Both the position numbers and the translations under genes were made by a program. From Amoeboaphelidium protococcarum (taxonomy: Eukaryota > Aphelidiomycota > Aphelidea), in assembly GCA_023515745.1 (NCBI GenBank), contig JALECJ010000005.1:620001-684000 (forward strand): a DNA stretch of 64,000 nucleotides. Direction: 5' to 3'. Each line of letters opens with the position of its first letter. The stretch's first letter is position 1. Below, piece after piece: positions 1 through 12,703 of the stretch. The notes below the pieces were generated by a model. The model made no database searches and was not told the origin of the DNA. It worked only from the letters and a program-made list of their open reading frames with translations.

Positions 1-1
1 C

Positions 2-415
2 ACTGATCAATGGACTGTACAGTGTAAATCTTCACAAATAACTAATCAGTTGCGCGATATTCTCTGGCGCATGGCTCGTAAGATTTAGTAATAGAATGTC
101 TTGGAGTAGAATATACAAGAGCTGTAATAGGAGATTGCTAATCTTAAATCTGCAACAGCTGCTGCAAGTCAGTCGTCCTCCACTAGAACACCTGATCCAG
201 TGTCAACTCGGCAATCGCCATCTAATCCACCTTCTCCTCTTAGAATGAGTCCTTATCATCGCTCCAAGAGAATGAAGCCCAAGTTGGCTCCTAAAGCTGA
301 GGCTATAATTGGAAAGCGGAGTACTTCCGTTAATTTTGTTAATCCAACTTAAAAGTTGCGAACTGGAGCCAACGCTCGATGGGCTAGTACCAAAAATACC
401 AATACTGATCAATGA
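2..415 (+). CDS. C-terminal part of an unknown coiled-coil, low-complexity protein
   Basis: The frame is open from the window edge to TGA TGA at 413-418, so the protein begins outside the window; about 137 residues are visible. Five in-frame TAG/TAA codons are read as Gln near the start (for example IQQQNVLEQNIQELQQ), giving a short Gln/Leu/Glu-rich coiled-coil segment. It is followed by a Ser/Pro/Thr-rich basic tail (SPSNPPSPLRMSP, YHRSKRMKPK) typical of disordered, possibly phosphorylated regions. No catalytic motif is visible and I do not recognise the family. It is convergent with the dehydrogenase gene that ends 124 bp away. The clean double TGA supports the end; function is unknown. Confidence 0.55.
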
Positions 416-539
416 TGATTTCAGTAGTTGGCTTTACACTATTATGATTTTAATTCAACGCGCAATAAGAATATATCTTTGTTTAGAATGTAATATTATT
501 CACTACTGAGTTTGAGATCGTCTCTGTCAATATTATCCA

Positions 540-2024
540 TCAATTTAGCCAAGTTTAGACGTCAGGCTTTCCCCACTTCTTGGTGATTTTACGGCGCCAA
601 GTGAAGAATTCCACTGCAGAATCTCCAGTGATATCACCGACAAATCCAAACTTACTTCTCTTGATACCACCGAATGAGAATGGCTCCCTCGGCACCGGAA
701 CTCCAATATTGAGACCCATCATACCAGCCTGAAATCTATTCAAAAACCAATCTGCAGTCTTTGCATCCTGAGTATAGATAGCTGCAGCGTTACCATACTG
801 AGAAGAGTTTTAAATATCAACCGCCTACTGAGGAGACTCGCACTGATATATGCTCAGCACTGGACCAAAGATCTCTTCTTTCATTGCAGGATCTTGACTG
901 CTCTTGTGTAGAATTATAGTTGGACCGACCCAATAGCCGCTCTTATGCTCTTAACACCACTTGCGACCATCCAACAAGATTTGAGCTCCGTATTTTGATT
1001 CTGCCTCATCAATATAACGCACAATCTTCTGCATACTCTGCTCATCAATGACCGGCCCAATCTAACCAGCATCTTTACCTGCAAATACTGCCGAGGCCTT
1101 CTATACAATTTAGTCAATCAATTACTACTAACTCTGACCAGTTATCAACAATACCGACGCAGCCATACATCTTTAACCTGAGCAACCGGCAAAACTATTC
1201 ACAACATCCTGCGAAGTCATTGCCACATCACAATCTGGAGCCGCCACAAGGTGATTTTTGGCTCCACCCAGAGCTAGTACTCTTTTATTCAGCTATGAGC
1301 ATCGGTGATACAACAGCTCAGCCACATTGCTAGTACCAACAAAAGTCACCGCTTTCACCAATGGATGATCAACAATAGCCTCCACAGTCTACCTAGTGCC
1401 ATTCAGGAGAGTGAATACACCATCAGGCAGACCGGCCTCTTTCCAAATCGCCGCCACCTTGTTCATTGTCATTGGCACCTTCTCACTAGGTTTGAGAATC
1501 AATGTATTACCACAAGCTAGTGCATGACCAATAGTCCAAAATGGGACCATATACGGGAAATTGAACGGCACAATAGATGCCACAACTCCGAGCGGTAGTC
1601 TATCATCTTGACAAAAGACACCGCGAGATACTTCCATGTGATTACCTTGCTTCTAGTTCTACAGCGAAATCGCATACTCCAAAGTCTCATTACCTTTGGA
1701 GATCTCAGCCATAGCCTCAGGGATAGTCTTTCCATGTTCAAGATTGATAATACGGGCAAGTTCATCCTTGTACTTGAACTCTACCAGGTGCAGATATTTA
1801 GTCAAGTATGCAACTCTGGACTTTAATGTCAACTATGACCAGGATAAATACGCCTTATGTGCCGACTGAATGGCCACATCGACAGCAGATGTATCTGTCA
1901 AAGGAACCTGAGCAATCACCGAGCCATCATGAGGTGTGGAAACTTATAAGAGGTTCTCTCCACTGCCAGCAACATCTTGATACTAACCACAAACAAAATT
2001 TTACAACTTGACCACTTGACTCAT
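540..2024 (-). CDS. Methylmalonate-semialdehyde dehydrogenase, CoA-acylating
   Basis: An uninterrupted 494-residue frame with many TAA/TAG read as Gln, ending at TGA (540-542). It belongs to the aldehyde dehydrogenase superfamily, MMSDH branch (ALDH6A1-like). The family oxidises methylmalonate or malonate semialdehyde with NAD and CoA to propionyl- or acetyl-CoA in valine and pyrimidine breakdown. Visible hallmarks are the cofactor-site stretch VPFNFPYMVPFW, the LILKPSEKVP loop, the LGGAKNH segment, and the active-site Cys (about residue 286) in the MMSDH signature GCSGQRCMAAS. The C-terminal GMMGLNIGVPVP block also fits. The start (MSQVVKLQNFVCGQYQ) aligns with the mature enzyme, so no mitochondrial presequence is evident; either targeting is unusual or a 5' exon is missed. 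Length matches the family. Confidence 0.93.
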
Positions 2025-2413
2025 ATTATAACTAGTTTAATTATCTACACCAACAGATCTCAGTATTGCAGATGAAACACTTCAGCCGATCGTGAGAATT
2101 TGAAGAAGGAAAAGATGAAATCGGCTTGAGAATTCGTATGTCGCCCTTTTGAAAATGTTTCAGCTCAAGACTACGGTAATATTTGTTTACTCGTCATACA
2201 AAGAAAGAGAGAGAGAGACAACTTGACGCGCTTTCTATTCTGGTCACACAATGACCGTCCACTTGCATCGTTCTCTGAAACACTCTTCAACGAAATCGCT
2301 CTCAATTTATTCTGTTGAAATTTACGCGTTTCATTCCTTTGGCTTCTTTTACCAGCATTGATAATACTAGACTCTAATAGGAATTATATCCTACTTTGTA
2401 TATAGAGTATATT
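2025..2413. other. Intergenic, divergent promoter region of MMSDH and urease
   Basis: 389 bp between two divergent start codons. It holds a short GA-repeat (about 2203-2218) and AT-rich stretches; no gene or RNA was recognised. Confidence 0.5.
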
Positions 2414-5068
2414 ATGCATTTGACACCTTAGGAACGTGATAAGCTTTAAATTTCCTAGATTGCCAAGTTGGCACAGACCAAGTTGTTAAAGAAGAAGCAG
2501 TTGAATTACATTGAAGCAACGGCTCTGATCTGTCATGTACTACTTGGCCACAATCATCTCTCAGTGTCCAAGTTGATGGATATGGGAAGGATTATTCTGG
2601 GACCGAAACAAGTCACTTCTATGGCTATTACCATTGTGAAGGAGATTTAGATTGAAATATGTTTACGTGACGGCGTAAAGTTGGTAACAATTCACGACCC
2701 GTTCTAGTGTTTTACTTTTGAGAATGCCTTTTTCGACTGCCCTGATTTGTATAATGATGATTAATTGCGTGTATGGGTTAGTAGGCTGTAATGGGATTGT
2801 CCAGATAATAAGCCTATTAGAATGCTGGTATAAGATTAGAATGAGTCAAAGGAGGACGATAACAATATTAAGATTATACTCAATGAAGGTTAGAAGCGAG
2901 TCCGTATGCGTGTAGTTAACATGGGAGATCGCGCTGTGCAGGTGGGCTCACATTTTCCATTGCTTGAAGTTAATCCACAGCTTAAACTTAATCGCGCCAT
3001 TGCATATGATCCTAGTTCTTTGAGTGGTGAATATGGTCCTTTAAGGCTGGATATTGCGGCTGGTTGTGCCGTCCGCTTTGAACCAGGTGAGGAGAAGTAC
3101 GTCAACTGTGTCTCTTACACTGGATAGTACAAGATTATTGAAGGAGGTAATGGTTTAGGGAAATTGGTGTTTGATGGTGGATAGCAGAAGTGGACTAGAC
3201 CTGATTTATAAACAGTTATGGACAGAGTAACAGCTGGTGGATTTTTGCATGATGAAACTATACCTCAAGTCGTTGATGACTAAAATAGAATATTTAAATC
3301 TGATTATTTTGAGGCGTATGGACCTACAGTTGGATAAAAAATGCGATTAGCAGATACTAATCTCGTCGTTGAGATTGAAAAAGATCTATGTGCCCAGTTT
3401 GGTTATGGTGATGAATGTGTTTTTGGTGGTGGTAAAGGTATACGCGAGGGAATGTGCTAGTGTGGACTGATTAACAACGACGGGGGTATAGGAATTTTGA
3501 AAGACTGCGCCGAGTGTGATGGTGGGCCTCTGGATTTGTGTATAACAAATTGTGTGATTATTGACTATACTGGCATATACAAAGCTGATGTTGGCGTAAA
3601 AGATGGCAAGATTCGTGCTATTGGAAAAGCTGGCAATCCATCAACAATGAAAGTGTCCCCTGGAATGGTTATAGGCGTTTGTACAGAGATTATGAGTGGC
3701 GAGGGAAAGATACTGACCGCGGGTGGTATCGATACACATGTTCATTTCATATGTCCGCAGTTGATGGAGACTGCCATTTGCTCCGGTCTTACAACACTCA
3801 TTGGTGGTGGTACTGGAATAAATACGGGGACTTGTGCCACCACATGCACACCAGGCAAGTTTCATATCCGCACAATGCTCCAGGCTATTGATAATTTCCC
3901 TCTTAATATTGGCTTGACAGGCAAAGGAAATTCAAGCTGCATTGAGCCACTTAATGAATAGATTCAAGCTGGTGCTATCGGTTTGAAGTTGCACGAAGAT
4001 TGGGGATCCACACCATCTGCAATAGATACTTGCCTGACGGCGTGTGATAAATATGATGTTCAATGTACCATACATACCGATACTTTGAATGAATCTGGAT
4101 TCCTAAGTTAAACGCTGAAGGCTATTAAAGGGCGCACTATTCATTTCTATCACTCAGAAGGTGCCGGCGGTGGTCATGTACCAGATATCATTGAATGCTG
4201 CTCTTTCCCGTATGTTATACCTTCCTCAACTAATCCCACTAGGCCATACACTGTGAATACTGTCGATGAACATCTTGATATGTTGATGGTTTGTCATCAC
4301 TTGAACAAGAACATTCCAGAAGATGTCGCCTTTGCTGAGAGCAGAATTAGAGGTGAGACTATTGGCGCTGAAGATTATCTGCAGGATGTTGGTGCGATAA
4401 GTATCATCTCGAGTGATTCCCAGGCGATGGGACGTATTGGAGAAGTTATAATACGGACTTGGTAAACTGCACACAAGATGAAGGAGGTGTATGGTGAACT
4501 TTTGCCGGATGGCGCGTCTAATCCTGTAGGCAATGATAATTTCAGAGTAAAACGATATGTAGCCAAATATACTATCAATCCTGCACTTGCTCACGGAGTG
4601 GCACACCTTGTTGGCTCTGTTGAAGTTGGTAAATTGGCAGATCTCGTGTTGTGGAAGCCTGAATTCTTTGGAGTTAAGCCTGAAGTGGTATTTAAGGGCG
4701 GTGTTGTTACTTACGCGCAAGTCGGTGATCCAAATGCAAGCATACCAACACCACAGCCCTCTTTCATGAGGCCCATGTTTGGTGCTAGTCCTAGTGTTGT
4801 TTAATCGGGAGAGAATTCCAATTGCTTGACATTTGTGTCTAAACATTCGCTTCTGGAGGGAGATATCGCAAATAAGTACGGTCTAAAGAAGAAGGTGGTG
4901 GCAGTTGAAAATTGTCGATCCGTCACCAAGGCTGATATGAAGTTGAACAACTTCACACCAAAGATTGAGGTTGATCCGGAAACATTCCAGGTGAAAGTTG
5001 ATGGCAAAGTTATCCGCGTAGAGCCAACTTCGCAAGTACCTCTATCTAGCGAGTACTTTATATTTTGA
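2414..5068 (+). CDS. Urease, single-chain eukaryotic (plant/fungal) type
   Basis: One uninterrupted 884-residue frame from ATG 2414 to TGA 5066-5068, with about twenty in-frame TAA/TAG read as Gln. It fuses the bacterial gamma, beta and alpha subunits, as in fungal and plant ureases (about 840 residues). The start MHLTPQERDKLQI is the gamma-subunit beginning, and GPTVGQKMRLADT opens the alpha part. Nickel and catalytic residues look complete: His pair in GGIDTHVHF (about 441), the carbamylated Lys in GLKLHEDWG (about 524), HSEGAGGGH, the mobile-flap VCHHL (about 626) and metal Asp in SSDSQAMGR (about 666). It hydrolyses urea to ammonia and carbamate in the cytosol. It needs UreD/F/G-type accessory proteins, which are not in the window; the CobW GTPase at 13.4 kb is a different family. 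Confidence 0.96.
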
Positions 5069-5196
5069 GTAATAGCAGTGCTCATTCGAACTATATTTGT
5101 ACTTTCTCTTATCCTTAAAAATGAGGCGAAACGTCTTAAATACACATAATGAGAATAGAAGATATACAGTGTATTGTACAGTTATCATGAACTTTA

Positions 5197-6057
5197 TCAT
5201 TGCTCTGACCGCTTTTAAGCATCGTCGGCAATCTTCCAAATGTATTTGGCGTAAGTGGGTAGAACGTGAAAATACATTGGATCTTTGATCTCACGGAGCA
5301 ACTTTACAGGGTCCTGTTTAATTAGTATCGCGTCTCTTGCACCGCCATATATTCCAGCTATAAGATCTCCAGGGAATCTGTAAACTTTACAGTCCAAATC
5401 TGCTGCAGCACCTTACGGACACTCGGGCGAACCCATGTAGATTAACTTTACTTTATCTCGATGCTATTATAACAGTTGTCTCACTGATGATTGGTCATGT
5501 ATTAAACGGTTCAACACCATGCCACCGTGACTATGCGCAATAAAATCCACTTCCGTGTACTGATCATCATGTAAAATTTCACTCAAAATTTGCTCCAACT
5601 ATTGCTTGTGTCGACTCACAACAGATAGAGCTTTAAGGGTCAAATAGGCGCGAAATGTCAAAAAGAAGTCTCCCACCAGTTAGAATAAGGATCCCTTAGC
5701 CTTCTTTGCCAAATAGCAGAATGAGGATATTACAAAAATTAATGCTGTGCCTTGTATCACGCCCTTCGATAGATACTCGCGGTACTTGCCGGCGAGCAAA
5801 AGCAAATTGCCACTTGTTTCAATCAACATATCATTCATCAAGAACCAAACTTTATACGGTATTGTGTCATTGGGTACAAGGTACACTTCATCATAGACAT
5901 CATGTCGCAGCAATGAGTCAATAACTGTCATATCGATGAACTTTTTACGATCATCAATCGAAAAAATGCCATTGATCAAAATGCACGCCCTCTTGCCTTT
6001 GCCCGAGTCTTCCCGTTTAGGATGAACCGAACACCTAGTGAATTTCTATACTTTCAT
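5197..6057 (-). CDS. Alpha/beta hydrolase (lipase/esterase-like)
   Basis: A 286-residue frame ending at TGA (5197-5199). The nucleophile elbow is visible as VDFIAHSHGGMVLNRL, a G/A-x-S-x-G motif with the catalytic Ser. It is preceded by an alpha helix rich in Q/L (SRHKQQLEQILSEIL) and followed by VKLIYMGSPECPQG, the next core strand. A hydrophobic stretch of about 20 residues (GTALIFVISSFCYLAKKA) after the N-terminal third could be membrane-associated. Asp and His of the triad cannot be assigned with confidence; a His near the end (MYFHVLP) is a candidate. The start MKVQKFTRCSVHPK is the first in-frame ATG. The substrate is unknown. It is convergent with urease (128 bp apart). Confidence 0.7.
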
Positions 6058-6354
6058 TACTACTTTGTTAAAGTGTCTTAAACAAAAGGAAAAGGCGAAA
6101 AATCCAGTATGTCGTGAGTAAATTGTGCTGTATCACCTAAGCGTAAACATATTGTGATTCATCCAGATCTGCTCTGTCACAGACGAACCCCGTTATCCTG
6201 AACGCGCGCTAGAAGTTGAAAGTTGAATGCTCAAAGATAAAAATTGATAAAGACTGTAGGAGAAAATTATATTCCTTTGCACATTAAGATCATCTGTGTC
6301 TTTCTTGTTAACCAGTAGGATTAGATAGATCTCAGTCATCTTAGCGATAATGCA

Positions 6355-8040
6355 TCAGTACATCACACTAGCATTTAAATAACGAGCGCGCTTGGGATCC
6401 AACTCGTGTAATCTTTTGTACAGACGCTTCCAAAACTAACTGCGCCCACCTCTTATATAGTTTGGAGTCATGAACCAAGAAGTAGGAGTGATAAATTACT
6501 CTTTAAAGGTCTCAGTCCTGAAACGCCTCTTAAAAGAGTAATCTTCAATACTGTAGGAGCAGATGTACGGGCCACCATAAATTGAGAAATTGATGTGATC
6601 AATAGAGTGCAGCACCGTATGAGAGAAGAAACTAGACAGCAAATGCTCCAGTCCAATGGCGCGCAATTCTTCTTTACAGATCTGGCGCGCTTTATTCAGC
6701 CACTGTACAAATGGTTTGTGAGACATGGTGACTAGTCCTTAATGAGTAAACGCAGCCCAGTTTTTGCCTTCTTCAATCACAGATTCTCGCTCAGCAATCG
6801 TGTAATTCAACCAAGATTGTCCGGTCTGAGGATCAATGTGGTATACTCCTTCAGAATCCATGATAGCGCTGGAGATGGGAGAGACGTTAAGTGTGAGCAG
6901 GGCTCGATGCAAAGCCTCGGTGGTTATTGCAACCTCCGGTTTCAGCTCCTTCTGCACAATTTCTTTAATCTCGGGCGACAGATTAGCGTTTCCGTTTGGC
7001 TCGTCGATAATGTTCAGAAACGTTGAGCTGGCGACATGGATCTTGGTGTGGTGGGAGAAGGAGCCATACATGCTCAGCACAGACATCATGACTCTGTAAT
7101 CTTTAGTCTCGGCTCCATTAACCACAAAGGATAGCACTTTTTCATCATTAAATAGCATTTTAAAGCTTCTGAACTGAGTCTTGGTTTCAAAGAGATTGAC
7201 TTTAAACAAAGGAACATCTACCAAGTACTTGGCGTCCGGGAAGCTTACTAGATTGCGATTAGGTTGAACAAGCAGGACCAGAGCTGTATTTTCAACCAAT
7301 CCAATGACAGCTTTATCATCAGGCATCTTGGAAAATATCAGGGTTCTAAACAAGGATTTAATGATACGACTCGGCCATTGCAGAGTGTACTGGAGGCCAG
7401 TTGTACTGCTGAACGCTCTGATCTTCTTCAGAGTAGGAGTAAATACCAATCCTTGATAGCCAGAGCTTTCTAGACGCTGCTTACTCATTAATGGATCATT
7501 GACATAACGTTATCCATTGATGATCTATTCTCCATTCGCAGTTACCGTAGCTTAAACATCTGTCACAGGAGACTGTTAAGCGATCTTCCTGAGAGTGTCA
7601 CGATCTGGTGTAGATGCCGTCGATGCCATGTTGGGTAACAGTCCAATAGTGCTCACATCGCTTGGTCTTCTAGCACTATTTGTGTCATCGCTTATACGAG
7701 TCAAGTCTTTTGCATGCACAGGAGGATGGGTGTGTGAACCATGAGGACTGTTATCGTCAGATGAACCTTGATACAGCACCACATCGGCACTGACAGCATG
7801 CTTGGTGACAAGGCTTGTATCACTGAGCCCCTATACCTTATATAGAGCCTTTTACTCTCCATATTGTAGCTTTGCAGGCGCTATACCATTGCTTTTAAGC
7901 ACCGGGCCAGTTTCTCCTATCATCTCGGCTGTTTGTAAAACAGTCTTGAGACGCTCATCCCGCGCATCGATGAAGATCTTCTGTTGATCCTTCGGCAATC
8001 CCGCGTGAAAGTTTGAACTATGTTTCACAATTTGTGCCAT
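6355..8040 (-). CDS. Unknown conserved-looking protein, 561 residues
   Basis: A continuous frame from ATG (8038-8040) to TGA (6355-6357), using several TAA/TAG as Gln. The start MAQIVKHSSNFHAGLPKD is followed by a Ser/His/Pro/Thr-rich low-complexity segment (residues about 90-150). A globular-looking region follows with alternating hydrophobic strands (GLVFTPTLKK, AVIGLVENTALVLLV). There is no signal peptide or obvious membrane span. The C-terminal part is basic and aromatic (SFKRRFRTETF, QFWKRLYKRL). I do not recognise a domain and assign no function. Its length, even codon use and lack of TGA over 561 codons support a real gene. Confidence 0.6.
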
Positions 8041-8496
8041 GCTGATTGAAACAACGAATATGAATTAGTTAGATAATTTACTATAGATAAAATGTCGTAA
8101 ATTCCAAAAGGAGGTTGAAATGTTGAAATTGAGATATAAATATAGTCACTTGGCATCATTATCACCAGCGTAAAAGCGGGGAGCTCAGTGATTGGACCGT
8201 TATGAACACCAAGAATTCCAGGCCTTGGTCATGATCAATTATTGTTTCCAGAACTTTATTCTTATTCATAATTGTTATTGGAGCACTATAAAACATTACT
8301 CTGACTACAGGGATTAGACTATTATTCCTAGAACAATTGCAAACTTAATCAGAATTATTTATGCTCTCATGAATTTCAATCCATGTGAGTCTTACGCGGC
8401 GCGCTGTTCATCGCTTTGTGATCAGGCCCTTTTCTCTCAGCTGTTAACTTTTAGCTGCAAATCATTAAGCCTTGACAATTACCGTTAACATACAAT
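8041..8496. other. Intergenic, divergent promoter region
   Basis: 456 bp between the divergent starts of the 561-residue unknown protein and the SDR gene. Nothing recognisable was seen apart from AT-rich DNA. Confidence 0.4.
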
Positions 8497-9239
8497 ATGA
8501 CTTCAAGCACTGTGTTGATAACTGGCGCCAATAAAGGAATTGGTCTTAGCCTAGCGAAGCAGTTTAAATCCAAAGGTAAGCTTGTTACGTTGCATCGTCC
8601 GCTGTCATTACATCATCGACCGATGCCTCGTTCATTGTAGGTTGGAATGTTCTGGGAACTGCACGTAAGCCGGATGATGCGCCCGAGTTAAAGTAGCTGG
8701 CACATTAAGTTTATAAGTTGGATGTATCAGATTTCCAGTCTATCAAGCAGCTAGCTGAATAACTGAAGGATGTCAAGATTGATTTGCTGATCAACAATGC
8801 CGGTGTCTACAATAAAAACGACCTAGAAAAGTCAGAGTGGAACGACATGCTGATGGAGTATCAGGTGAATGCTTTAGGCCCGTTCTTTGTGTCTAGAGAG
8901 TTGCGCCCTAGTCTGATGAAAGCTGAGAAGCCGCACATTGTGAATATGACCTCCCGTATGGGCAGTGTGCAAGACAACTCCAGCGGCAAGTCTTATGGGT
9001 ACCGTGCTTCAAAGTCTGCGTTGAATGCTCTTACCAAGTCTTGGAGCATCGATGTGCCAGAAATTCCTGTTCTGTTAACACATCCCGGGTATATTCAAAC
9101 CGGTATGACTCAAGGTCGCGGAGAAATGGCTCCAGATGAGTGCGCTGAGAAGTTGATGATAGTTTATATGGATTTCCTGAATGGAAAGCACAAGACTGGC
9201 TAGTTCTTACACCGCGATGGCTATGAGCTGCCATGGTGA
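8497..9239 (+). CDS. Short-chain dehydrogenase/reductase, two exons
   Basis: Exons 8497-8575 and 8641-9239, separated by a 65-nt intron (GTAAGC...TTGTAG); the join restores SKGWNVLG. The product is 225 residues. The Rossmann motif TGANKGIG (residues 9-16), LINNAGVY (77-83), a Ser in MTSRMGS (about 131) and the catalytic YRASK pair Tyr147/Lys151 are all present. The family performs NAD(P)-dependent carbonyl/alcohol redox in the cytosol. The short, single-domain form with PGYIQTGM resembles the C-factor or carbonyl-reductase-like subgroup, but the substrate cannot be inferred. It ends at TGA after LHRDGYELPW. Confidence 0.9.
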
Positions 9240-9361
9240 TCTTATCGAACTGTCATCATCAATCCTTATTGAAGTTATTGCGATTATTACTATCATGAAC
9301 GAGCGAGATAATATTTTAATAATAAAAATGAAACAATTTGTATTTCCACATTCTCAATTAA

Positions 9362-12300
9362 TCATCTCACTAAAGTGATAATCTAGTTCCTGTAAATGAG
9401 CTAAACTACAGGACTTATAGTTGATAGGATTGCACACACGACACTGATACCAATAACTAGAAGAAATATGTCAATTGGGAAAAAGAACTCCAGAGGTACC
9501 TATGTCATCACTGATCTCTGCGCAGCCATTGACCAACCCATGACAACACCTATCAGAGTGCCCAATATCGCTGAAGACATGATAAGCACAAAGGACTCGT
9601 ATGTATACAAGCGCAACATCTCGTGTCTCGTCAGTCCGAGGGATCGCAATACTCCAATCTCCTTCCTCTACTCCATGATATTCGTGAATACACTACTATT
9701 TAAACTGAAAAACGCCACCACCATTGACACCAGTGTAATCAATAAGAATATGTAACGCAGTGTGTTCTACGCACTTATAATTCCAGCTAACTAGTCTTTC
9801 AGTGTAGTTACCGACTCAAAAGTCACCAAATTATTCAACTCTCGAACTATTCGCTGATACGCGCCATCTGAAATGTTTCCAGCCAGTTTAATAATCATAT
9901 TTTAAATCGGAATCTAATACACAGACGTAAAAGTATCATTCATCAGCAAAAGATAATTTGTATAGGATGTAAGAACATCCAGCGATGGACTGGAAGGGAA
10001 CTGACTAAAGGCAAAGTATGGCGCAGAGTTGACAAAAGCTAAAGTCTCTGATACCAGCCGTCTCTCTTTTCTTTACGCACCATCTTGATAGGAGGCACGA
10101 AGTAGGTATGGATCTGTAAATGACTAGAGATTAAGATGAGTCTGTAACTGCGTTCCTAGTGGGTATGAGTAAGAACCAGCAAGTGTGTACAACCTCTCAC
10201 CAAGAGTAAGCTTATTCAGAGAGGCATTCTCCGATGAAATCAGCAAATAAGAAGAGTCTAAAGAGCTGAATGCACTAGGAGATACGGCATAATAGTTCTA
10301 ACTCTGATCCACAGTCTTGCCAATATTACTAACAGAGGTTGATTTCCATGTATTGTTCACCTGAGATGGTTAGAAAGTGACGCAAAAGTAACCATCAATA
10401 TTTTCACGTTAATCGTCAATATAAGCTGCAATTTCAGGCATATTCACAATTCCAAAGGGAATACCTCTGCTGTCTACATAGCTGGCACCGACATCAATGC
10501 GTATATCGCCATTGAACCGGGCTATCGTCTGATAGATTAGCGACTACAGTTCAATCTATATGGCCACCGTAAGGAATATGATGAATCCTAGAGCCAGTGC
10601 GTACATTATAGATGTCTTGCGATTACGAAGACGATGAGATAGCAAATTCTTCAGCACCAAGATAGACATTCCTCGATTCTCAAACCACAGACAGATAAAC
10701 AAGACAAACACAATCCCCTTCTCCAACAGCGGCTGGATGTTCAAAGATAACATGACAAGGCCCAGTAGCATTCCCACTAATAATACCAAAAATATATTAA
10801 ACAGCAAGGCAATGTTCTGAGTGATTAAAGCCAGAGGTAGAAAGTAATAAATGACGAATCCAAAAACAGTCAAAAGAATGCCAGTACTTAGAGCTGCAAG
10901 GGGTACTCTGCCTGCAGATGCCCGTTCTATAGTTACGACTACCGCTTACACTTTGGACCTCCTAGTATCAAGAGCATCATGCAAATTACCAGTAAGAGCA
11001 TTGCGTATAGGTAGAATGGCAGCCAGAATCGGAACAACTAAACCAACAACAGTTGCAACTACTATAGATGCGCCCGAAAGATACGGACCAACATCAGCAT
11101 TAATCATCTGGGCCATTAGAGCTTTAAATCCAAGCCATACAAGCTAACTCACAATAAGGCCGAGAACCCAAGCAGGTAACGCGTACAGAATCGCTTAAGT
11201 AAGTATCAAGGACACAACTCCAATCTTGGTCATACCAACCATTCTGAATATACCATACTCGAACGTCTTTGTCTCTACCGATACCATCAGTAGACTGTAG
11301 ATTAGGAATACACTCAGGCCGCCCAGGATGAGGAATACAATACCAAATATTAGATTGAGAAAAGCAGAGAATATATTGGTCTTCTTAAGATTACTAAGAA
11401 GTGATAGGTTGGACTGTACTTGAGTGAATCCAGCAGCATAAACGATATCAGATGCCCAGCCGATGATATTTTGAGCAATTTCATTATAAGAGGAACTCAG
11501 ATAACAACCCACTCTATAACTGGAGCAAGCGAAGTACACATCCGTAATCTCTTGACTCTATTATTTCGTGGTAGAAGCATTCCTGAAGCCAGCGAAAACT
11601 GCCTGTGGATATTTAGGTGAAAGATGCTGGCTCACCATATCCAGAACTGTATCAAACTCTATGAACAAGGAATTTGTAACAGCCTACTTCAACTTACCAA
11701 GATTTGACGGAATAACATCTTAAACTCTGACTGGAATGTTGACTTGCGTGTCCTGAAATGTGAAATTAAATTGTAGAGACACTTGATCCATGGTAACCGG
11801 AAGGAGATCGTTCAAGCTGAAGGATAGGAACAGAAAATCACCAGGTTAAATGTTGCCCAGAAGAGCAGCAAGATCATTATGAATCAAGACTGCATCAGAA
11901 GGTATCACGCCGTAATTCCAACCACGACCAATACCCAATTCAGCCTCCCGTTTAGAGTCAATCACATTGATGTTACCAAACTGTCTAACTGAACAAAGCG
12001 CGTTAATACACCTGCTAGCACTATTTCTGCATGCAGTATTAATAGATGCAGATGGGAACGTACCTCCAGTGTAGGTGAAATTACTCTCATACGCTCGCTC
12101 CTAATCAAAACCAGTACATGAACTAGCTCTGTACACAACCGGCTAAATTCCCATAATCCGAGGAGTATGTAGATCCGTGACACCTTGCACAGATTACGCA
12201 ACTTTTGTGTAATTAAGTCTATTATATTGTGACCAGTAGGCAGAGTAAATGTTCGTGTCAACCTCGCCAGACTGTGCTTCAGACAGGGTAAGAAATACAA

Positions 12301-12703
12301 CCGGGGAATATGAGATAGCAGTCAATAGAATGGAAATCATAACTACAACCACAAACACAGACGTACATCCGAGACAGAACTGGAATTTGTTCAACCTAGC
12401 CTCCCTAACGGCATACCGTACATTGAGCCGCATCATTCCAGTTACTGAATTTAGTCGCTTCTTGGCGGGGGATATCCTAATTATATTTTTGGTCTTTTTA
12501 TCATCCATACTTTATGACTCGTCCAGTTGCAATCGAGTACCAAGCTAAGATTACTCCTAATGCAGAGATGAATTCAACTTATCCACGGTTTAGTCTTTTT
12601 AACTCTATGACGATGAAGCCGCATTCTAGTCAGAAGTAGATTAATCACTATTCTCAGTTTGCTTACTACCAGCACTACTACTAACATTAGAATCGGACGC
12701 CAT
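9362..12703 (-). CDS. Large FtsX/MacB-type permease-like membrane protein
   Basis: A single 1,113-residue frame from ATG (12701-12703) to TGA (9362-9364). The acidic, Ser/Gln-rich N-terminus is full of TAA/TAG codons. It is followed by a first membrane segment (CTSVFVVVVMISILLTAISY), a large extracytoplasmic region, and a block of about three to four spans. A second half follows with the FtsX-typical opening RKTSIMYALALGFIIFLTV, another large soluble domain, and a terminal three-span block containing RKEIGVLRSLGLTRHEM, the classic FtsX-domain cytoplasmic loop (also FEYGIFRMVGMT in the first half). This is the duplicated FtsX architecture known from ABC-type permeases, often large in protists. 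No ATPase partner lies nearby. The substrate is unknown; membrane location is very likely. Confidence 0.8.

Noticed and set aside
4226-4846. 206-residue minus-strand frame
   Set aside because: Shadow of urease, whose catalytic residues are all on the plus strand here.
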